From positions 2,542,001 through 2,606,000 of the forward strand of contig NZ_CP040443.1 of the NCBI RefSeq assembly GCF_005843885.1: a DNA stretch of 64,000 nt, read 5' to 3'. The stretch is from Escherichia sp. E4742 (GTDB lineage: Bacteria > Pseudomonadota > Gammaproteobacteria > Enterobacterales > Enterobacteriaceae). The notes under the pieces were generated by a model, which was not told where the DNA came from, did no database searches, and saw only the letters and a list, made by a program, of their open reading frames with translations. A program made the position numbers and the translations under genes. The stretch's first letter is position 1, and each line of letters starts with the position of its first letter. This document shows, piece by piece, positions 8,917 through 18,632 of this stretch.

Positions 8917-8960
8917 CTCTGACGCGCATACTCTCCTCCAGGTTAACGGAGGAGAGTGCA

Positions 8961-9050
8961 ATGAAAAACCGTATTTATGAACGTTTAACTACCGTGTTCA
9001 GCGTGCTGGTAGTCAGCAGCTTTCTCTATATCTGGTTTGCCACGTACTGA
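8961..9050 (+). CDS. pmrR: PmrR, small membrane inhibitor of LpxT
   Basis: The frame encodes 29 residues: a short charged start (MKNRIYERLTT) followed by one membrane helix (VFSVLVVSSFLYIWF). It matches PmrR, a PmrA-induced peptide that binds the inner-membrane enzyme LpxT and stops it adding a second phosphate to lipid A, leaving the 1-phosphate free for EptA. A GGAGGAGAG ribosome site lies just before the ATG. The last 25 bases overlap the 3' end of basS on the other strand. The PmrA box upstream supports it as a real gene. Confidence 0.9.
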   Translation: MKNRIYERLTTVFSVLVVSSFLYIWFATY

Positions 9051-10117
9051 TCTTTCTTCAGCCGTACCCAGGCACGCGTGCCCGAGGTTTCTTCCCGGTT
9101 TTGCAGGAAAAACTGCCCGTGATGTAACTGCGTGATGCGGCTGACAATACTTAATCCCAGACCAATTCCGCCATAACGGCTGTCCATTCGTACAAACGCT
9201 TTGCTTAATTCCCCGCATTTACTCTCATCAATACCTGGTCCTTCATCTTCAACCGCCATTACCGCACCGCCATCTTCTTGCAGCTTAATCATAATGTTGC
9301 TGCCTTGTGGGCTGTAACGATGGGCGTTTTCCACCAGGTTTCGCAATAACATCCGCAGCAGGGTCGCGTCGCCCTGAACAGTGATGTCAGCGGCGCTCTC
9401 TGGTAACAGCAAAGTTTGTTGACGCTGGTCGAGCATGGTGCTGAGTTCGTCATAGGAGGGCAGGATCACATCTTCCAGCAGTTTTACATGCTGATAATTA
9501 CCGGATGAAAATGACTGACCCGCACGCGCCAGTTGTAACAACTGGGAGACGCTCTCCATCATCTGATCAAGCCGCGCCACTAACGGCGCTACATCAATGT
9601 GATGCGTTTTCGCCATCAACTCCAGATGCAAACGTACCCCCGCCAGCGGCGTTCGCAGTTCGTGAGCGACGTCAGCGGTAAACAACCGTTCGTTATCTAG
9701 CGTGCTGGTCAGGCGAGATACCAGATCGTTCAAAGCTGAAACCACCGATTCGATTTCGAGGGTGGCACTGTGAATGGCAATGGGCGTTAAGTTGTCGGCG
9801 GTACGCGCTTCCAGCTCTTTTTGCAACTCCGCCAGTGGACGGGTGATGCGCCGTACCGCCTGATAGCAGATGAATAGCGTCAGGCTGACCATAAACACGC
9901 CGGGGACAATCAGGCTGGCAACCGCTTCGCGGATCTCACGCATGATGTGGCGATCGTTGTTGCGATTGTCGCGTAACGCCTGCTCAAATAGCTGAATCTG
10001 CTCGGTACTTTCATGCCATAGCCAGAAGACGCTGATCAGCTCAAACACCAACAGAATGGCCCCGATGGTCAATATCAGCCTTTGGCGCAGCGATATTGGT
10101 CGGCGCAGAAAACGCAT
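9026..10117 (-). CDS. basS: BasS/PmrB sensor histidine kinase
   Basis: A 363-residue inner-membrane sensor kinase that responds to high Fe3+, Al3+ or mild acid and phosphorylates BasR/PmrA. It shows a first membrane helix (about 15-36), a short periplasmic loop with ExxE motifs (REIREA) that bind metal, a second helix (about 68-88), HAMP, HisKA with the phospho-His in DVAHELRTP, and HATPase with NLVENAHRYS, EDEGPGI and GIGLGLS. The frame extends three codons upstream to a TTG, but ATG 10117 gives the accepted length. It follows basR closely (9 bp from the basR stop), in the basRS-eptA operon order eptA-basR-basS. Confidence 0.95.
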   Translation of the reverse strand: MRFLRRPISLRQRLILTIGAILLVFELISVFWLWHESTEQIQLFEQALRDNRNNDRHIMREIREAVASLIVPGVFMVSLTLFICYQAVRRITRPLAELQKELEARTADNLTPIAIHSATLEIESVVSALNDLVSRLTSTLDNERLFTADVAHELRTPLAGVRLHLELMAKTHHIDVAPLVARLDQMMESVSQLLQLARAGQSFSSGNYQHVKLLEDVILPSYDELSTMLDQRQQTLLLPESAADITVQGDATLLRMLLRNLVENAHRYSPQGSNIMIKLQEDGGAVMAVEDEGPGIDESKCGELSKAFVRMDSRYGGIGLGLSIVSRITQLHHGQFFLQNREETSGTRAWVRLKKDQYVANQI

Positions 10118-10126
10118 CAGACTCAA

Positions 10127-10795
10127 TTAGTTTTCCTCATTCGCGACCAGCATATAGCCAAAGCCGCGCACGGTGCGGATACGGGCTTTGCCCACTTTGT
10201 CGCGCAGATTGTGGATATGCACTTCCAGGGTGTTGGTCGAGGGTTCATTGTCCCAGTTATAGATGTCGTTGTAGAGAATTTCCCGATGTACCGGACTGCC
10301 CGCTTTGAGCATCAACCGCGACAGCAGAGCATATTCTTTCGGTGTCAGAATCAACTCTTCACCGCCCATCCATACCTGACGGCGCCCCATATTCAGCGTC
10401 AGATTGCCAACAATCAGTTCACTTTCGCCCTGATTATTATGGCGTCGTAGCAGGGCGCGGATACGGGCGTGTAACTCTTCCAGCGCAAAAGGCTTCACCA
10501 GATAGTCGTCGGCACCGACATCCAGCCCGGCGATTTTGTCGGTCAGAGTGTCGCGGGCGGTGAGGATCAGCACCGGCAGGGTGTATTTTTTCTGCCGGAT
10601 ACGGGCGAGAAAATGCAGTCCATCTTCGTCAGGTAACCCTAAATCCAGTACCACCAGGCTGTAATGACCGGCCTCAAGGCTTTGTTCCGCCATCCGCGCG
10701 GTCGTGACGCCGTCGCAGGCGTAGCCTTCCGTTTGTGCCGCCAGAATCAGTCCCTGCAATAACAGTGTATCGTCTTCAACAATCAGAATTTTCAT
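10127..10795 (-). CDS. basR: BasR/PmrA response regulator
   Basis: A 222-residue OmpR-family regulator with a receiver at residues 1-115 (acidic pair EDD at 7-9, phospho-Asp in VVLDLGLPDEDG, Lys in LVKPF) and a winged-helix DNA-binding domain at about 125-218. When phosphorylated by BasS it binds CTTAAG-N5-CTTAAG boxes and turns on eptA, pmrR, arnB and its own operon. Its ATG overlaps the eptA stop by four bases (10792-10795), which means coupled translation. Confidence 0.96.
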   Translation of the reverse strand: MKILIVEDDTLLLQGLILAAQTEGYACDGVTTARMAEQSLEAGHYSLVVLDLGLPDEDGLHFLARIRQKKYTLPVLILTARDTLTDKIAGLDVGADDYLVKPFALEELHARIRALLRRHNNQGESELIVGNLTLNMGRRQVWMGGEELILTPKEYALLSRLMLKAGSPVHREILYNDIYNWDNEPSTNTLEVHIHNLRDKVGKARIRTVRGFGYMLVANEEN

Positions 10796-12435
10796 TCACT
10801 CACTCTCCTGCATGTTTGCAGAATATCATCCGCGGCCTGGTAATACTTCGTCTCAACGCCGGTTAATCCCAACAGGGTTGAGAATAAATTGTCTTGTGAA
10901 TAGTGCTGCGTTTGTGCCTGTTTTTGCAGGCAGTTCTGGTCAACCTGATACCGCTTTTGATAATCCTCCGACAGCCACAGCAGCATTGGCACCTGTTTTT
11001 GGCTATCCGGGGCGATGGCATAAGGCAGGCCGTGCAGATAGAGGCCATTTTCACCTAACGATTCACCGTGATCAGAAAGATAAACCAGGCTGGTGGTAAA
11101 TTTATCCTGATGTTCTTTCAGTAGATTAATCGCTTTATCAACAATATAGTCGACGTAGACCAGTGTATTGTCGTAAGTGTTTACCAGTTGTTCTTTCGAG
11201 CAGGTTTGGATCTCGTTGGTGTCGCAAGTAGGGGTAAATTTCCTGAACTGCGGCGGATAGCGGTTGTAATAGGTCGGGCCGTGGCTGCCGATAGTGTGTA
11301 ATACAATCACGCCATCACCTTGCAGATTATTGATGTACTCTTCCAGCCCGTGGAATAGCACCTCGTCATAGCATTCGCCGTTGATGCACTGACCAGGCAA
11401 GTTCAGCGCAGTGACGTTCTGGTGAGGCACGCGGTCGCAGACGCCTTTACAGCCGCCATCGTTATCATTCCACAGTACATTAATGCCCGCCCGTTGGATG
11501 ATATCCAGAACACCTTCCTGATGCTGTGCCAGTTCTTCCTTGTAATGCTCACGCGGCATATCCGAGAACATGCATGGCACTGAAACTGCCGTTGCCGTGC
11601 CGCAAGACGCGGTATTTGGGAAATAGACCACGTTATCTTTCGCCAGCCGTGGGTTAGTTTCACGCGGGTAGCCGTTGAGCGAGAAGTTCTCTGCCCGCGA
11701 GGTTTCGCCGACGATCAGGATGGTCAAATTTTTACGTTTCTCGTTTTGCATTAACGGGTTGCGGTGAGCATCCTCACCAATGCGCACCAGCGGCAGATTT
11801 GCCCGTCGCTGGTGGGAATACCATGACCAGCTGGCGACAATGCTGTTAGACGGGCTTAAGGATTTCACCAGCTCTTTGTTGTTGCGAAACAGCGAGGCGT
11901 AGTCTTTATAAAACAGCGCGGCGACCAGCAGAATCAGCAGCACAGAAATCAGGATATTAGCCCCACGGAAAAGAACGCTGCGCAGGCGCGAGTTGGCGGG
12001 TTTAATTTTAATCCAGCAGGCTATCAGCGCCGCAAATACGCCGCTTAACCCCAGCGTTAATAACATTTGTGGTGTCATCAGCGCATAACTTTCTGCCGGA
12101 GTGGTATCAATAATATTGGCAATCATCGAGCGGTCGATGACGATGCCATAGGTCATGATGAAATATTGCGCCGACGCGCCGACCAGAATAAACAGGCACG
12201 CCAGCGGGCGATTAAGCCATAAGAAAGAGCCTAGCGTCAGAACAATATTCATCACACTAAACGCGACGACTGGCATTGATAAGAAAACCAGTACGTTATG
12301 CAGTGAATCCAGCGGTAACGCCTGCAACACTTGTTTAAAAAAGGCAATATTCAGGCAGATAGAGATATAAAAAGCAGCCAGCAATAGCCAGGCGAGTAAA
12401 TTCAAAGAGGGTCTTTTTAGAAGGCGCTTCAACAT
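10792..12435 (-). CDS. eptA: EptA, lipid A phosphoethanolamine transferase
   Basis: A 547-residue inner-membrane enzyme that moves phosphoethanolamine from phosphatidylethanolamine onto lipid A, lowering negative charge and raising polymyxin tolerance. Five N-terminal membrane helices (about residues 10-180) precede a periplasmic alkaline-phosphatase-fold domain with the GETSRAENF metal site, the catalytic Thr in SCGTATAVS, the DHGESLGENG motif and paired cysteines. The start at 12435 gives the known MLKRLLKRPS N-terminus; an in-frame ATG at 12480 would put the start inside the promoter. A PmrA box lies at 12482-12498. First gene of eptA-basR-basS. Confidence 0.96.
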   Translation of the reverse strand: MLKRLLKRPSLNLLAWLLLAAFYISICLNIAFFKQVLQALPLDSLHNVLVFLSMPVVAFSVMNIVLTLGSFLWLNRPLACLFILVGASAQYFIMTYGIVIDRSMIANIIDTTPAESYALMTPQMLLTLGLSGVFAALIACWIKIKPANSRLRSVLFRGANILISVLLILLVAALFYKDYASLFRNNKELVKSLSPSNSIVASWSWYSHQRRANLPLVRIGEDAHRNPLMQNEKRKNLTILIVGETSRAENFSLNGYPRETNPRLAKDNVVYFPNTASCGTATAVSVPCMFSDMPREHYKEELAQHQEGVLDIIQRAGINVLWNDNDGGCKGVCDRVPHQNVTALNLPGQCINGECYDEVLFHGLEEYINNLQGDGVIVLHTIGSHGPTYYNRYPPQFRKFTPTCDTNEIQTCSKEQLVNTYDNTLVYVDYIVDKAINLLKEHQDKFTTSLVYLSDHGESLGENGLYLHGLPYAIAPDSQKQVPMLLWLSEDYQKRYQVDQNCLQKQAQTQHYSQDNLFSTLLGLTGVETKYYQAADDILQTCRRVSE

Positions 12436-12481
12436 CACGGTATTTCCATCGAACAAAGTGCGCATATGTTCGCAAAGCAAA

Positions 12482-12515
12482 GTTAAGCCAACCTTAAGTT
12501 CTTAAGGTTGGCTTA
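12482..12515 (-). promoter_or_regulatory. PmrA box of eptA inside a perfect inverted repeat
   Basis: Reading the minus strand, CTTAAG-GTTGG-CTTAAC is a PmrA half-site pair upstream of eptA. It is part of a 15-bp perfect inverted repeat (arms 12484-12498 and 12501-12515, loop of two T) that lies just downstream of adiC. The same bases can therefore serve as operator for eptA and as a hairpin in the adiC transcript. Confidence 0.75.
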
Positions 12516-12539
12516 TGCGTTTGCTGGATTAAGGGGGGC

Positions 12540-13877
12540 TTAATCTTTACTGATCGGTGCATCTAAAGGATAGGGGTTTTTATGCATCCGGTTGTAGTTC
12601 AGTGCATACATGGCTGTGATTACCATCAGAGTGACGAATGACCACATGACCTCTTGTGCGCCAGAACCGACCACCGCCCAGATACAGTAAAGGAAGGCGA
12701 TAGTCGTAATGGTCAGGTACGCCGGGCGCGCTTTGCCAAAGTGACCGTGACCTAAAAGCAGTAAAGCGGCACAGGTGTACAGATAAGGCACGAGGGTAAA
12801 GATCACCGATACGGAAGACACCAGACCAAACTCTTTGGTGGCGTTTGGCGAGATGCTGCTGAACTGGAAGATAGTCATCAGAATACCAACGATAATCAAC
12901 CCGGCAACCGGGGTACCCGCTTTGTTAACGCGGGCAAAAATGGGGGGAAACAGGCCGTCATCGGCAGCCGCTTTCGCCGTTTGCCCGGCCAGTAGTGTCC
13001 AGCCGCCCAGCGAGCCTAAGCAACCTGCCGCTGCGCAGAAGGAGACAATGGCCCCAGCGGTATCACCCAGCGCCATCCGCGCTGCATCGCCAAAAGGTGA
13101 GGCGGAAACGCGCAGCGCGGCATTAGGGATCATCCCCATAATTGCAGTGGTCGAGAGCACATAGCAGACGGCGGCAATCAACACCCCGCCAATGGTGGCG
13201 ATAGGCACGTTGCGTTTCGGGTTTTTCACTACGCCCGCCGCAACGGAAGCACTTTCTACCCCGATAAACGACCACAACGTGACGTTTAAGGTACTTTGAA
13301 TCGCACCGAAAGTACCCTGACCACTCACGTTCCAGGCTGCCATATACGTTTCACTGTGGAACCAGAACCAGCCGAATACTGCAATTCCGACAATGGGGAT
13401 CAGTGCCAGCACAGTGGCGACAGCCTGCACGCGGGTGATCATTTTTGGACCGACGATATTAAGCAGAACGAAGATCCACAGCACCACCACACAGGTGATG
13501 GTTAATACCATAGGATCTTTGAGGATAGGGAAGAAGTAGCTTAAATACCCCACGCCAATGACCACCATGGCAATATTGCCGATCCAGCAGGCCAGCCAGT
13601 AGAGAACGTTTGTTTGATACCCGAGGAAAGGGCCAAAGCAGCGGCGCGCGTAGGCATATGAACCGCCAGGGCTGGGATCAAGGAAAGACATTTTGGCGTA
13701 GACCATCGACAAAGCCAGCGCACCGATAATCGTCACCAACCAACCATATATGGCTATCCCGCCTGTCGAGGCCAGGTTTGCAGGTAACAGAAAAACCCCT
13801 GACCCCATAATATTCCCCGACACCATCAGGGTGACGGGGATTAAGCCCACTTTGTGAGCGTCAGCATCCGAAGACAT
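12540..13877 (-). CDS. adiC: AdiC, arginine:agmatine antiporter
   Basis: A 445-residue APC-family transporter with twelve membrane helices. It swaps external arginine for the agmatine made by AdiA, exporting one proton equivalent per cycle in extreme acid. The substrate loop GNIMGSGVF in helix 1 (about residues 22-30) and the gating Trp in GGWTLLAG (W293) are present. Sequence agrees with E. coli AdiC along its whole length. It is read on the minus strand after adiY and adiA; the hairpin at 12484-12515 lies downstream. Confidence 0.97.
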   Translation of the reverse strand: MSSDADAHKVGLIPVTLMVSGNIMGSGVFLLPANLASTGGIAIYGWLVTIIGALALSMVYAKMSFLDPSPGGSYAYARRCFGPFLGYQTNVLYWLACWIGNIAMVVIGVGYLSYFFPILKDPMVLTITCVVVLWIFVLLNIVGPKMITRVQAVATVLALIPIVGIAVFGWFWFHSETYMAAWNVSGQGTFGAIQSTLNVTLWSFIGVESASVAAGVVKNPKRNVPIATIGGVLIAAVCYVLSTTAIMGMIPNAALRVSASPFGDAARMALGDTAGAIVSFCAAAGCLGSLGGWTLLAGQTAKAAADDGLFPPIFARVNKAGTPVAGLIIVGILMTIFQFSSISPNATKEFGLVSSVSVIFTLVPYLYTCAALLLLGHGHFGKARPAYLTITTIAFLYCIWAVVGSGAQEVMWSFVTLMVITAMYALNYNRMHKNPYPLDAPISKD

Positions 13878-14013
13878 AATTAAACTCCTGCGAAGGCGAG
13901 CTTCGTGACAATAAATTACGTCATATCATACGCCTACACTCGCGCGTTGAATTATCTTCACCCGGGTTATCGCTGATGCTGTTATTAATATAGCTCTTCG
14001 TTCAGGTTATAAA

Positions 14014-14775
14014 TCAGGCGACAGAACGTTCTCTGTGCTGACTAACATAATGGAGAGGCGTCATACCATAGAAGTCTTTAAATACAGATATAAAATAGGA
14101 AGTGCTGTTGTAGCCGCAGGATTGTGATACCTGTGAGATATTTTTGCCGTCCATCATTAATTCATTTACGGCATAACGCATACGGCAGGTGGTGATTATT
14201 TGGCTATAACTGGTGTTTTCACTTTTCAGTTTTTTCTTTAACAAGCTTGGGCTTAGACATAAACAGCTGGCTACCATACTAAGATTCCAGTCTTTATGAA
14301 TATCGCTTTCAATTATTTGATAAACGCTATCACTTACACAATTACGTAACATATACATCATAAGAGAAAGGAATTTTTTACTGTCGAGAAAACGTGATAG
14401 CACAGTGAATAATAATGCACGAGTGCGCTCTTTTTCTGACTCTGTTTCAGCGGGCATCATGCTATGTTGAGCGGCGACGCGAAAGAGGTCCAGTGTCAGG
14501 CATGGTAAGGCCAGAACTGGGGTGGCGCTTCGTTGCCAGACGGGTATTTTTGAGAGATCTTTATTCAGAAAACGGAGGTAATCTTTGATGATGTTATGAC
14601 TAATATGCGCAACCAAAGTGTTATTAAGTGAGGAGACATCAATAATATTATTTTCACAACTTAATAACGCCATGTGGTTAGCCTTCAGGCTTATAGGTTC
14701 TTTCCCATTCACCCTTAACCAGACATCTTTTTCAGTCAATAAAACAATACAAGGTTGGTCGCTGCAAATCCTCAT
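14014..14775 (-). CDS. adiY: AdiY, AraC-family activator of adiA
   Basis: A 253-residue regulator. The C-terminal 100 residues hold two helix-turn-helix units of the AraC/XylS family (NLSMVASCLCLSPSLLKKKLK and ISQVSQSCGYNSTSYFISVFKDFYGMTP). The N-terminal part is like GadX/GadW. AdiY activates adiA, and with it arginine-dependent acid resistance, in anaerobic acid conditions. The gene lies between adiA and adiC and has its own AT-rich upstream region. Confidence 0.94.
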   Translation of the reverse strand: MRICSDQPCIVLLTEKDVWLRVNGKEPISLKANHMALLSCENNIIDVSSLNNTLVAHISHNIIKDYLRFLNKDLSKIPVWQRSATPVLALPCLTLDLFRVAAQHSMMPAETESEKERTRALLFTVLSRFLDSKKFLSLMMYMLRNCVSDSVYQIIESDIHKDWNLSMVASCLCLSPSLLKKKLKSENTSYSQIITTCRMRYAVNELMMDGKNISQVSQSCGYNSTSYFISVFKDFYGMTPLHYVSQHRERSVA

Positions 14776-15108
14776 ACATGTACTCCTGAATGCAAATAAA
14801 AGACCCGTTTTCGCCAGGAAGAGCGATACGGGGAAATGGTTATATAATTGTATGACGAATCAAAACATGCATAAAAATAACGTGTTTTACTAATATTACA
14901 AATTTTTATAGTAATTTCTCATGTACAAAAAATTTTACATGCTGAAAAAGTGTAAATAACAGGCAAAAAAAAGCGCGGGGTGGGACCGCGCAAAAAGTAT
15001 GACATTTTTGTTTGCAGCAATTTTTATGAAAACGTTGCCATACTCAAAAGGCCTCAGGTCAGGCGGCGTAATGTTATTTAAACAATTACGCCTTCAGCGG
15101 AATAGTGG
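14776..15108. promoter_or_regulatory. adiA-adiY spacer: adiY promoter and adiA terminator
   Basis: This 333-bp noncoding stretch is very AT-rich from about 14800 to 14965 and fits the adiY promoter region. The adiA terminator lies inside it at 14973-14991. I see no other gene. Confidence 0.6.
14973..14991 (-). terminator. Intrinsic terminator of adiA
   Basis: On the minus strand the hairpin GCGCGG-loop-CCGCGC is followed by a run of seven T (14964-14972 read in reverse), about 120 bp past the adiA stop. Confidence 0.85.
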
Positions 15109-17379
15109 TTACGCTTTCACACACATCACGTGGTAAATACCGTCAATAATTTCGGTACCTTCAGTTTCGTGTTCAAAACCAGGGAAATGATGATCCCAGG
15201 ATTGTAGTGAGCGTAAATAGCTTACCTGCGGGCTGTTTTTATCGCCGAAGTTTTCGCCAGAGAGCAGCATTGGGATTCCTGGCGGATACGGGATGACAGA
15301 GTTCGCCGCAATACGTCCCGGCAGGTTTTCAATGGATACCAGTTCGACGTTGTTATCGACAATGGCGTTGTAGGCTTCACGCGGGGTGATTTCAGCCACC
15401 GGCAGCCCAGAATAGGCTTCGTTCAACCGTGCGCCTGGGTTGTTTTCTTTCAGCCAGGCAAACATTTTGTCGCCCAGATCGTGAATACCCATATTCGCGT
15501 AAGTGTCAGGATATTGTTCAGCAAGTTCCGGCATCACCTGCGCCAGCGGTGTATTAGCGTCGTAGTGGCGTTTGAAAGAGCAAAGTGTGTTAACCAGAGT
15601 TCCCCATTTCCCACGGGTTACGCCCATAGAGAACAGGAACATAATCTGGAAGTCAGTGGTGCGGGTTGGCACAATGCCGTGACGACCAAGCCAGGCGGTG
15701 ACCAGTGCGGCAGGTACGCCAGTCTCTTCCAGTTCGCCGTCTTCTCCCATCCCCGGTGCGAGGATGCTGACTTTAATCGGGTCGAGCATGCTCCAGTTGT
15801 CCGGGATATCTTTAAAGCCGTGCCAGCTTTCGCCTGGGTGCATTACCCAGCAGTCCTGAACGGTGGTCAGCAGTTTGCTCGGCGCGTCGGCAAAGTCATA
15901 GGTTTTGCCAGTTTCCGGGTCGGTAACTACTTCTTTATTCCACGGTTTAAAGAACCAGTTTCCTTCGTCGGTAAATTCTTTATACAACCGCGCCATTGCC
16001 TGACGGAAATCGACCGCTTCGTCGATCACTTCCTGCGTCAGAGACTGGCCGCTGTTGCCGTCCATCATCGATACTGCTACATCGTTTGATGCACAGATGG
16101 CATACAACGGGGAAGTGGTGGCATGCATCATATATGCCTGATTAAAGCGGGAGAAGTTGACAGCGCCACGGCCTTCGCGCACATGAATGTAAGACGCCTG
16201 CGACAGCGCATTCAGCAGTTTGTGAGTGGAGTGGGTAGCGAACACGGTTGGGCCGTTATGATCGCCAGGTTCACCGCGCATGGCATAGTGATCGGCATAG
16301 ATCGGATTAAAGCGCGCATAACCGTACCAGGCTTCGTCGAAGTGCAGACGATCGGAGGTTTTTTCCAGCAGATCCTGCGCTTCTTTGGCGTTGTAGCATA
16401 CGCCGTCGTAGGTGCAGTTGGTTACCACGCAGTAAGAAGGTTTTTGCCCAACTTTATCTTTGGTCAGCGGGCTTTCGCTGATTTTCTTCTGTAAAGTTTC
16501 TGGTTGCATTTCCTGCGGGTAGATTGGCCCGATAATGCCGTAGCGGTTGCGACTTGGCACCATGTAGACGGGTTTCGCGCCAGTCAGCATTAAGCCTTGT
16601 TCGATGGATTTGTGGCAGTTACGGTCAACGACCACCACATCGTTATCGGTCATGCAAGCCTGCATGATGGTGCGGTTAGAGCCGGAAGTCCCGACGACGA
16701 CTGACCAGGAGCGATCGGCACCAAATACGCGCGCGGCATATTTTTCACTTTCGCCAAATGCGCCAGTATGGTCAAGTAAAGAACCGAGGGAAGTTCTTTC
16801 GATGCCCATGTCGGTACGGAACAGATTTTCACCATAATAGTCATGGTAGAAACGTCCGGCTGGCGTTTTGGTGAAGCCGACGCCGCCCTGGTGGCCCGGT
16901 GCAGCCCAGGAATACTCGTGGATGTCGCTATATTTCATCAGCGCGCTGAACAGTGGCGGCAACAGTTGCTGGCGGTAGCGGGTCATCGCGGCAACGGCGC
17001 GTCCGGCGATAAAGTCGGCGGTATCTTCCAGAATCCAGGCGAATTCATCGACAAGCTCCAGCAGGTCGCGATCCATTGCGGCGAGGGCTTTTTCCCGATC
17101 GCCTAACAGGAATACCGGCACATTTTGCTGGCGTTCGTGAAGCTTACCGATCAATTCTCTGACGTTTTGATGTTCGTCCGGATGTTCCATTTGATAGCTG
17201 AACATCAGACAATCAATGGCCTCATTTGAAGAGAGAATGGCAAAGCCGTCATCAAATGAGGTTGATTTAATGACAGTGACATTTTGCTGGCTTAAGGCAT
17301 TCGCCAGACGCTCAACGGCGTTACCGACCCAGGTGTCCTGATGGAGAAACTCGCTTTCAACAATTAATACTTTCATCAT
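15109..17379 (-). CDS. adiA: AdiA, acid-inducible arginine decarboxylase
   Basis: A 756-residue PLP enzyme that turns arginine into agmatine and CO2, using up a cytoplasmic proton; it forms large decamers. It has the N-terminal wing domain of the Orn/Lys/Arg decarboxylase group I, the PLP-lysine in HSTHKLL (about K386), the HFDEAWYGYARF motif and the C-terminal domain with PYPPGIPML. Sequence is full-length against E. coli AdiA. Two ATG codons lie side by side at 17379 and 17376; either may be used. It works with AdiC and is switched on by AdiY. Confidence 0.96.
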   Translation of the reverse strand: MMKVLIVESEFLHQDTWVGNAVERLANALSQQNVTVIKSTSFDDGFAILSSNEAIDCLMFSYQMEHPDEHQNVRELIGKLHERQQNVPVFLLGDREKALAAMDRDLLELVDEFAWILEDTADFIAGRAVAAMTRYRQQLLPPLFSALMKYSDIHEYSWAAPGHQGGVGFTKTPAGRFYHDYYGENLFRTDMGIERTSLGSLLDHTGAFGESEKYAARVFGADRSWSVVVGTSGSNRTIMQACMTDNDVVVVDRNCHKSIEQGLMLTGAKPVYMVPSRNRYGIIGPIYPQEMQPETLQKKISESPLTKDKVGQKPSYCVVTNCTYDGVCYNAKEAQDLLEKTSDRLHFDEAWYGYARFNPIYADHYAMRGEPGDHNGPTVFATHSTHKLLNALSQASYIHVREGRGAVNFSRFNQAYMMHATTSPLYAICASNDVAVSMMDGNSGQSLTQEVIDEAVDFRQAMARLYKEFTDEGNWFFKPWNKEVVTDPETGKTYDFADAPSKLLTTVQDCWVMHPGESWHGFKDIPDNWSMLDPIKVSILAPGMGEDGELEETGVPAALVTAWLGRHGIVPTRTTDFQIMFLFSMGVTRGKWGTLVNTLCSFKRHYDANTPLAQVMPELAEQYPDTYANMGIHDLGDKMFAWLKENNPGARLNEAYSGLPVAEITPREAYNAIVDNNVELVSIENLPGRIAANSVIPYPPGIPMLLSGENFGDKNSPQVSYLRSLQSWDHHFPGFEHETEGTEIIDGIYHVMCVKA

Positions 17380-17573
17380 TGCTTACCCGGTTATGAAGGA
17401 ATCTTCGTTGCGGGCAAGTATCTTCTGGGTATTTCAGGCTGTAAAGCGAGTAAAAAACAATCGCTTTTGTTTTTTTATTTTTATAAACAAACGATTACAT
17501 TGATTTCTAAAGTTGTTTTCACTGCTTATTATCGACAGCTAAACTATTTTTTTGGCTGATACTGATATCATCT

Positions 17574-18482
17574 TTATCCAGGAAGCGTCTGGCGGTGTTG
17601 TTGGCTAAGTTTGCGGTATTTTTGCGGCGACATGCCGACATATTTGCCGAACGTGCTGTAAAAGCGGCTGCTCGAACGAAAGCCTGCTGTCAGGGCAATA
17701 TCGAGAATACTTTTATCGGTATCGCTCAGTAACGCGCGAACGTGGTTGATGCGCATCGCCGTAATGTACTGTTTCATCGTCAATTGCATGACCCGCTGGA
17801 AGATCCCCATCGCATAGTTGGCGTTAAGTTTGACGTGCTCGGCCACGTCGTTGATGGTTAGCGCTTGATCATAGTTTTCTGCAATAAAGCCCAACATCTG
17901 GCTGACATAAAACTGTGCATGACGCGAGACGCTGTTTTTGTGCGTACGCGAGGTTTTATTGACCAGAACCGGCTCCCAGCCAGAGAGACTAAATCGCTTG
18001 AGCATCAGGCCGATTTCATCAATGGCGAGCTGGCGGATTTGCTCATTTGGGCTGTTGAGTTCCTGCTGCCAGCGACGCACTTCAAACGGACTAAGCTGCT
18101 GTGTCGCCAGTGATTTGATCACCATACCGTGAGTGACGTGGTTTATAAGGTCTTTATCCAGCGGCCAGGAGAGAAACAGATGCATCGGCAGATTAAAAAT
18201 CGCCATGCTCTGACAGGTTCCGGTATCTGTTAGTTGGTGCGGTGTACAGGCCCAGAACAGTGTGATATGCCCTTGGTTGATCTTCACTTTTTCATTGTTG
18301 ATCAGGTATTCCACATCACCATCGAAAGGCACATTCACTTCGACCTGACCATGCCAGTGGCTGGTGGGCATGATATGCGGTGCGCGAAACTCAATCTCCA
18401 TTCGCTGATATTCTGAGTACAGTGATAGCGGGCTGCGGGTCTGCTTTTCATCGCTGCTACACATAAAGTTATCAGTATTCAT
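17574..18482 (-). CDS. melR: MelR, melibiose operon activator
   Basis: A 302-residue AraC-family protein with an N-terminal cupin-like melibiose-binding domain (residues about 30-170, PTSHWHGQVEVNVPF) and a C-terminal pair of helix-turn-helix motifs (LTINDVAEHVKLNANYAMGIFQR and ILDIALTAGFRSSSRFYSTFGKYVGMSPQKYRK). It represses its own promoter and activates melAB when melibiose and CRP are present. The gene is intact and divergent from melA, with MelR sites in the 282 bp between them. Confidence 0.96.
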   Translation of the reverse strand: MNTDNFMCSSDEKQTRSPLSLYSEYQRMEIEFRAPHIMPTSHWHGQVEVNVPFDGDVEYLINNEKVKINQGHITLFWACTPHQLTDTGTCQSMAIFNLPMHLFLSWPLDKDLINHVTHGMVIKSLATQQLSPFEVRRWQQELNSPNEQIRQLAIDEIGLMLKRFSLSGWEPVLVNKTSRTHKNSVSRHAQFYVSQMLGFIAENYDQALTINDVAEHVKLNANYAMGIFQRVMQLTMKQYITAMRINHVRALLSDTDKSILDIALTAGFRSSSRFYSTFGKYVGMSPQKYRKLSQQHRQTLPG

Positions 18483-18632
18483 GGATGGCTCTCTTTCCTG
18501 GATTATCAGAATTATGACATGAGTGGGTGAGGATGACTGCGAATGGGAGCACGGTTTTCACCCTCTACCCAGAGGGACGCGGGGACAGTCCTGGGATAAG
18601 GAGGCCGAAATCTCTGCTTTTCAGTTAATTTA

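Noticed and set aside
10118..10126. TTG start for basS giving 366 residues
   Set aside because: The ATG at 10117 gives the accepted 363-residue protein; the TTG overlaps the basR stop but is a weaker start.
9026..10795. BasS with Arg at residue 2 and BasR with Gly at residue 29, both different from my memory of K-12
   Set aside because: These are common natural variants in E. coli and not accepted as colistin-resistance changes; no other notable change is visible.
18556..18580. Regulatory hairpin in front of melR
   Set aside because: It resembles the scattered repeat at 2037-2075 and has no sign of being a MelR or CRP site.
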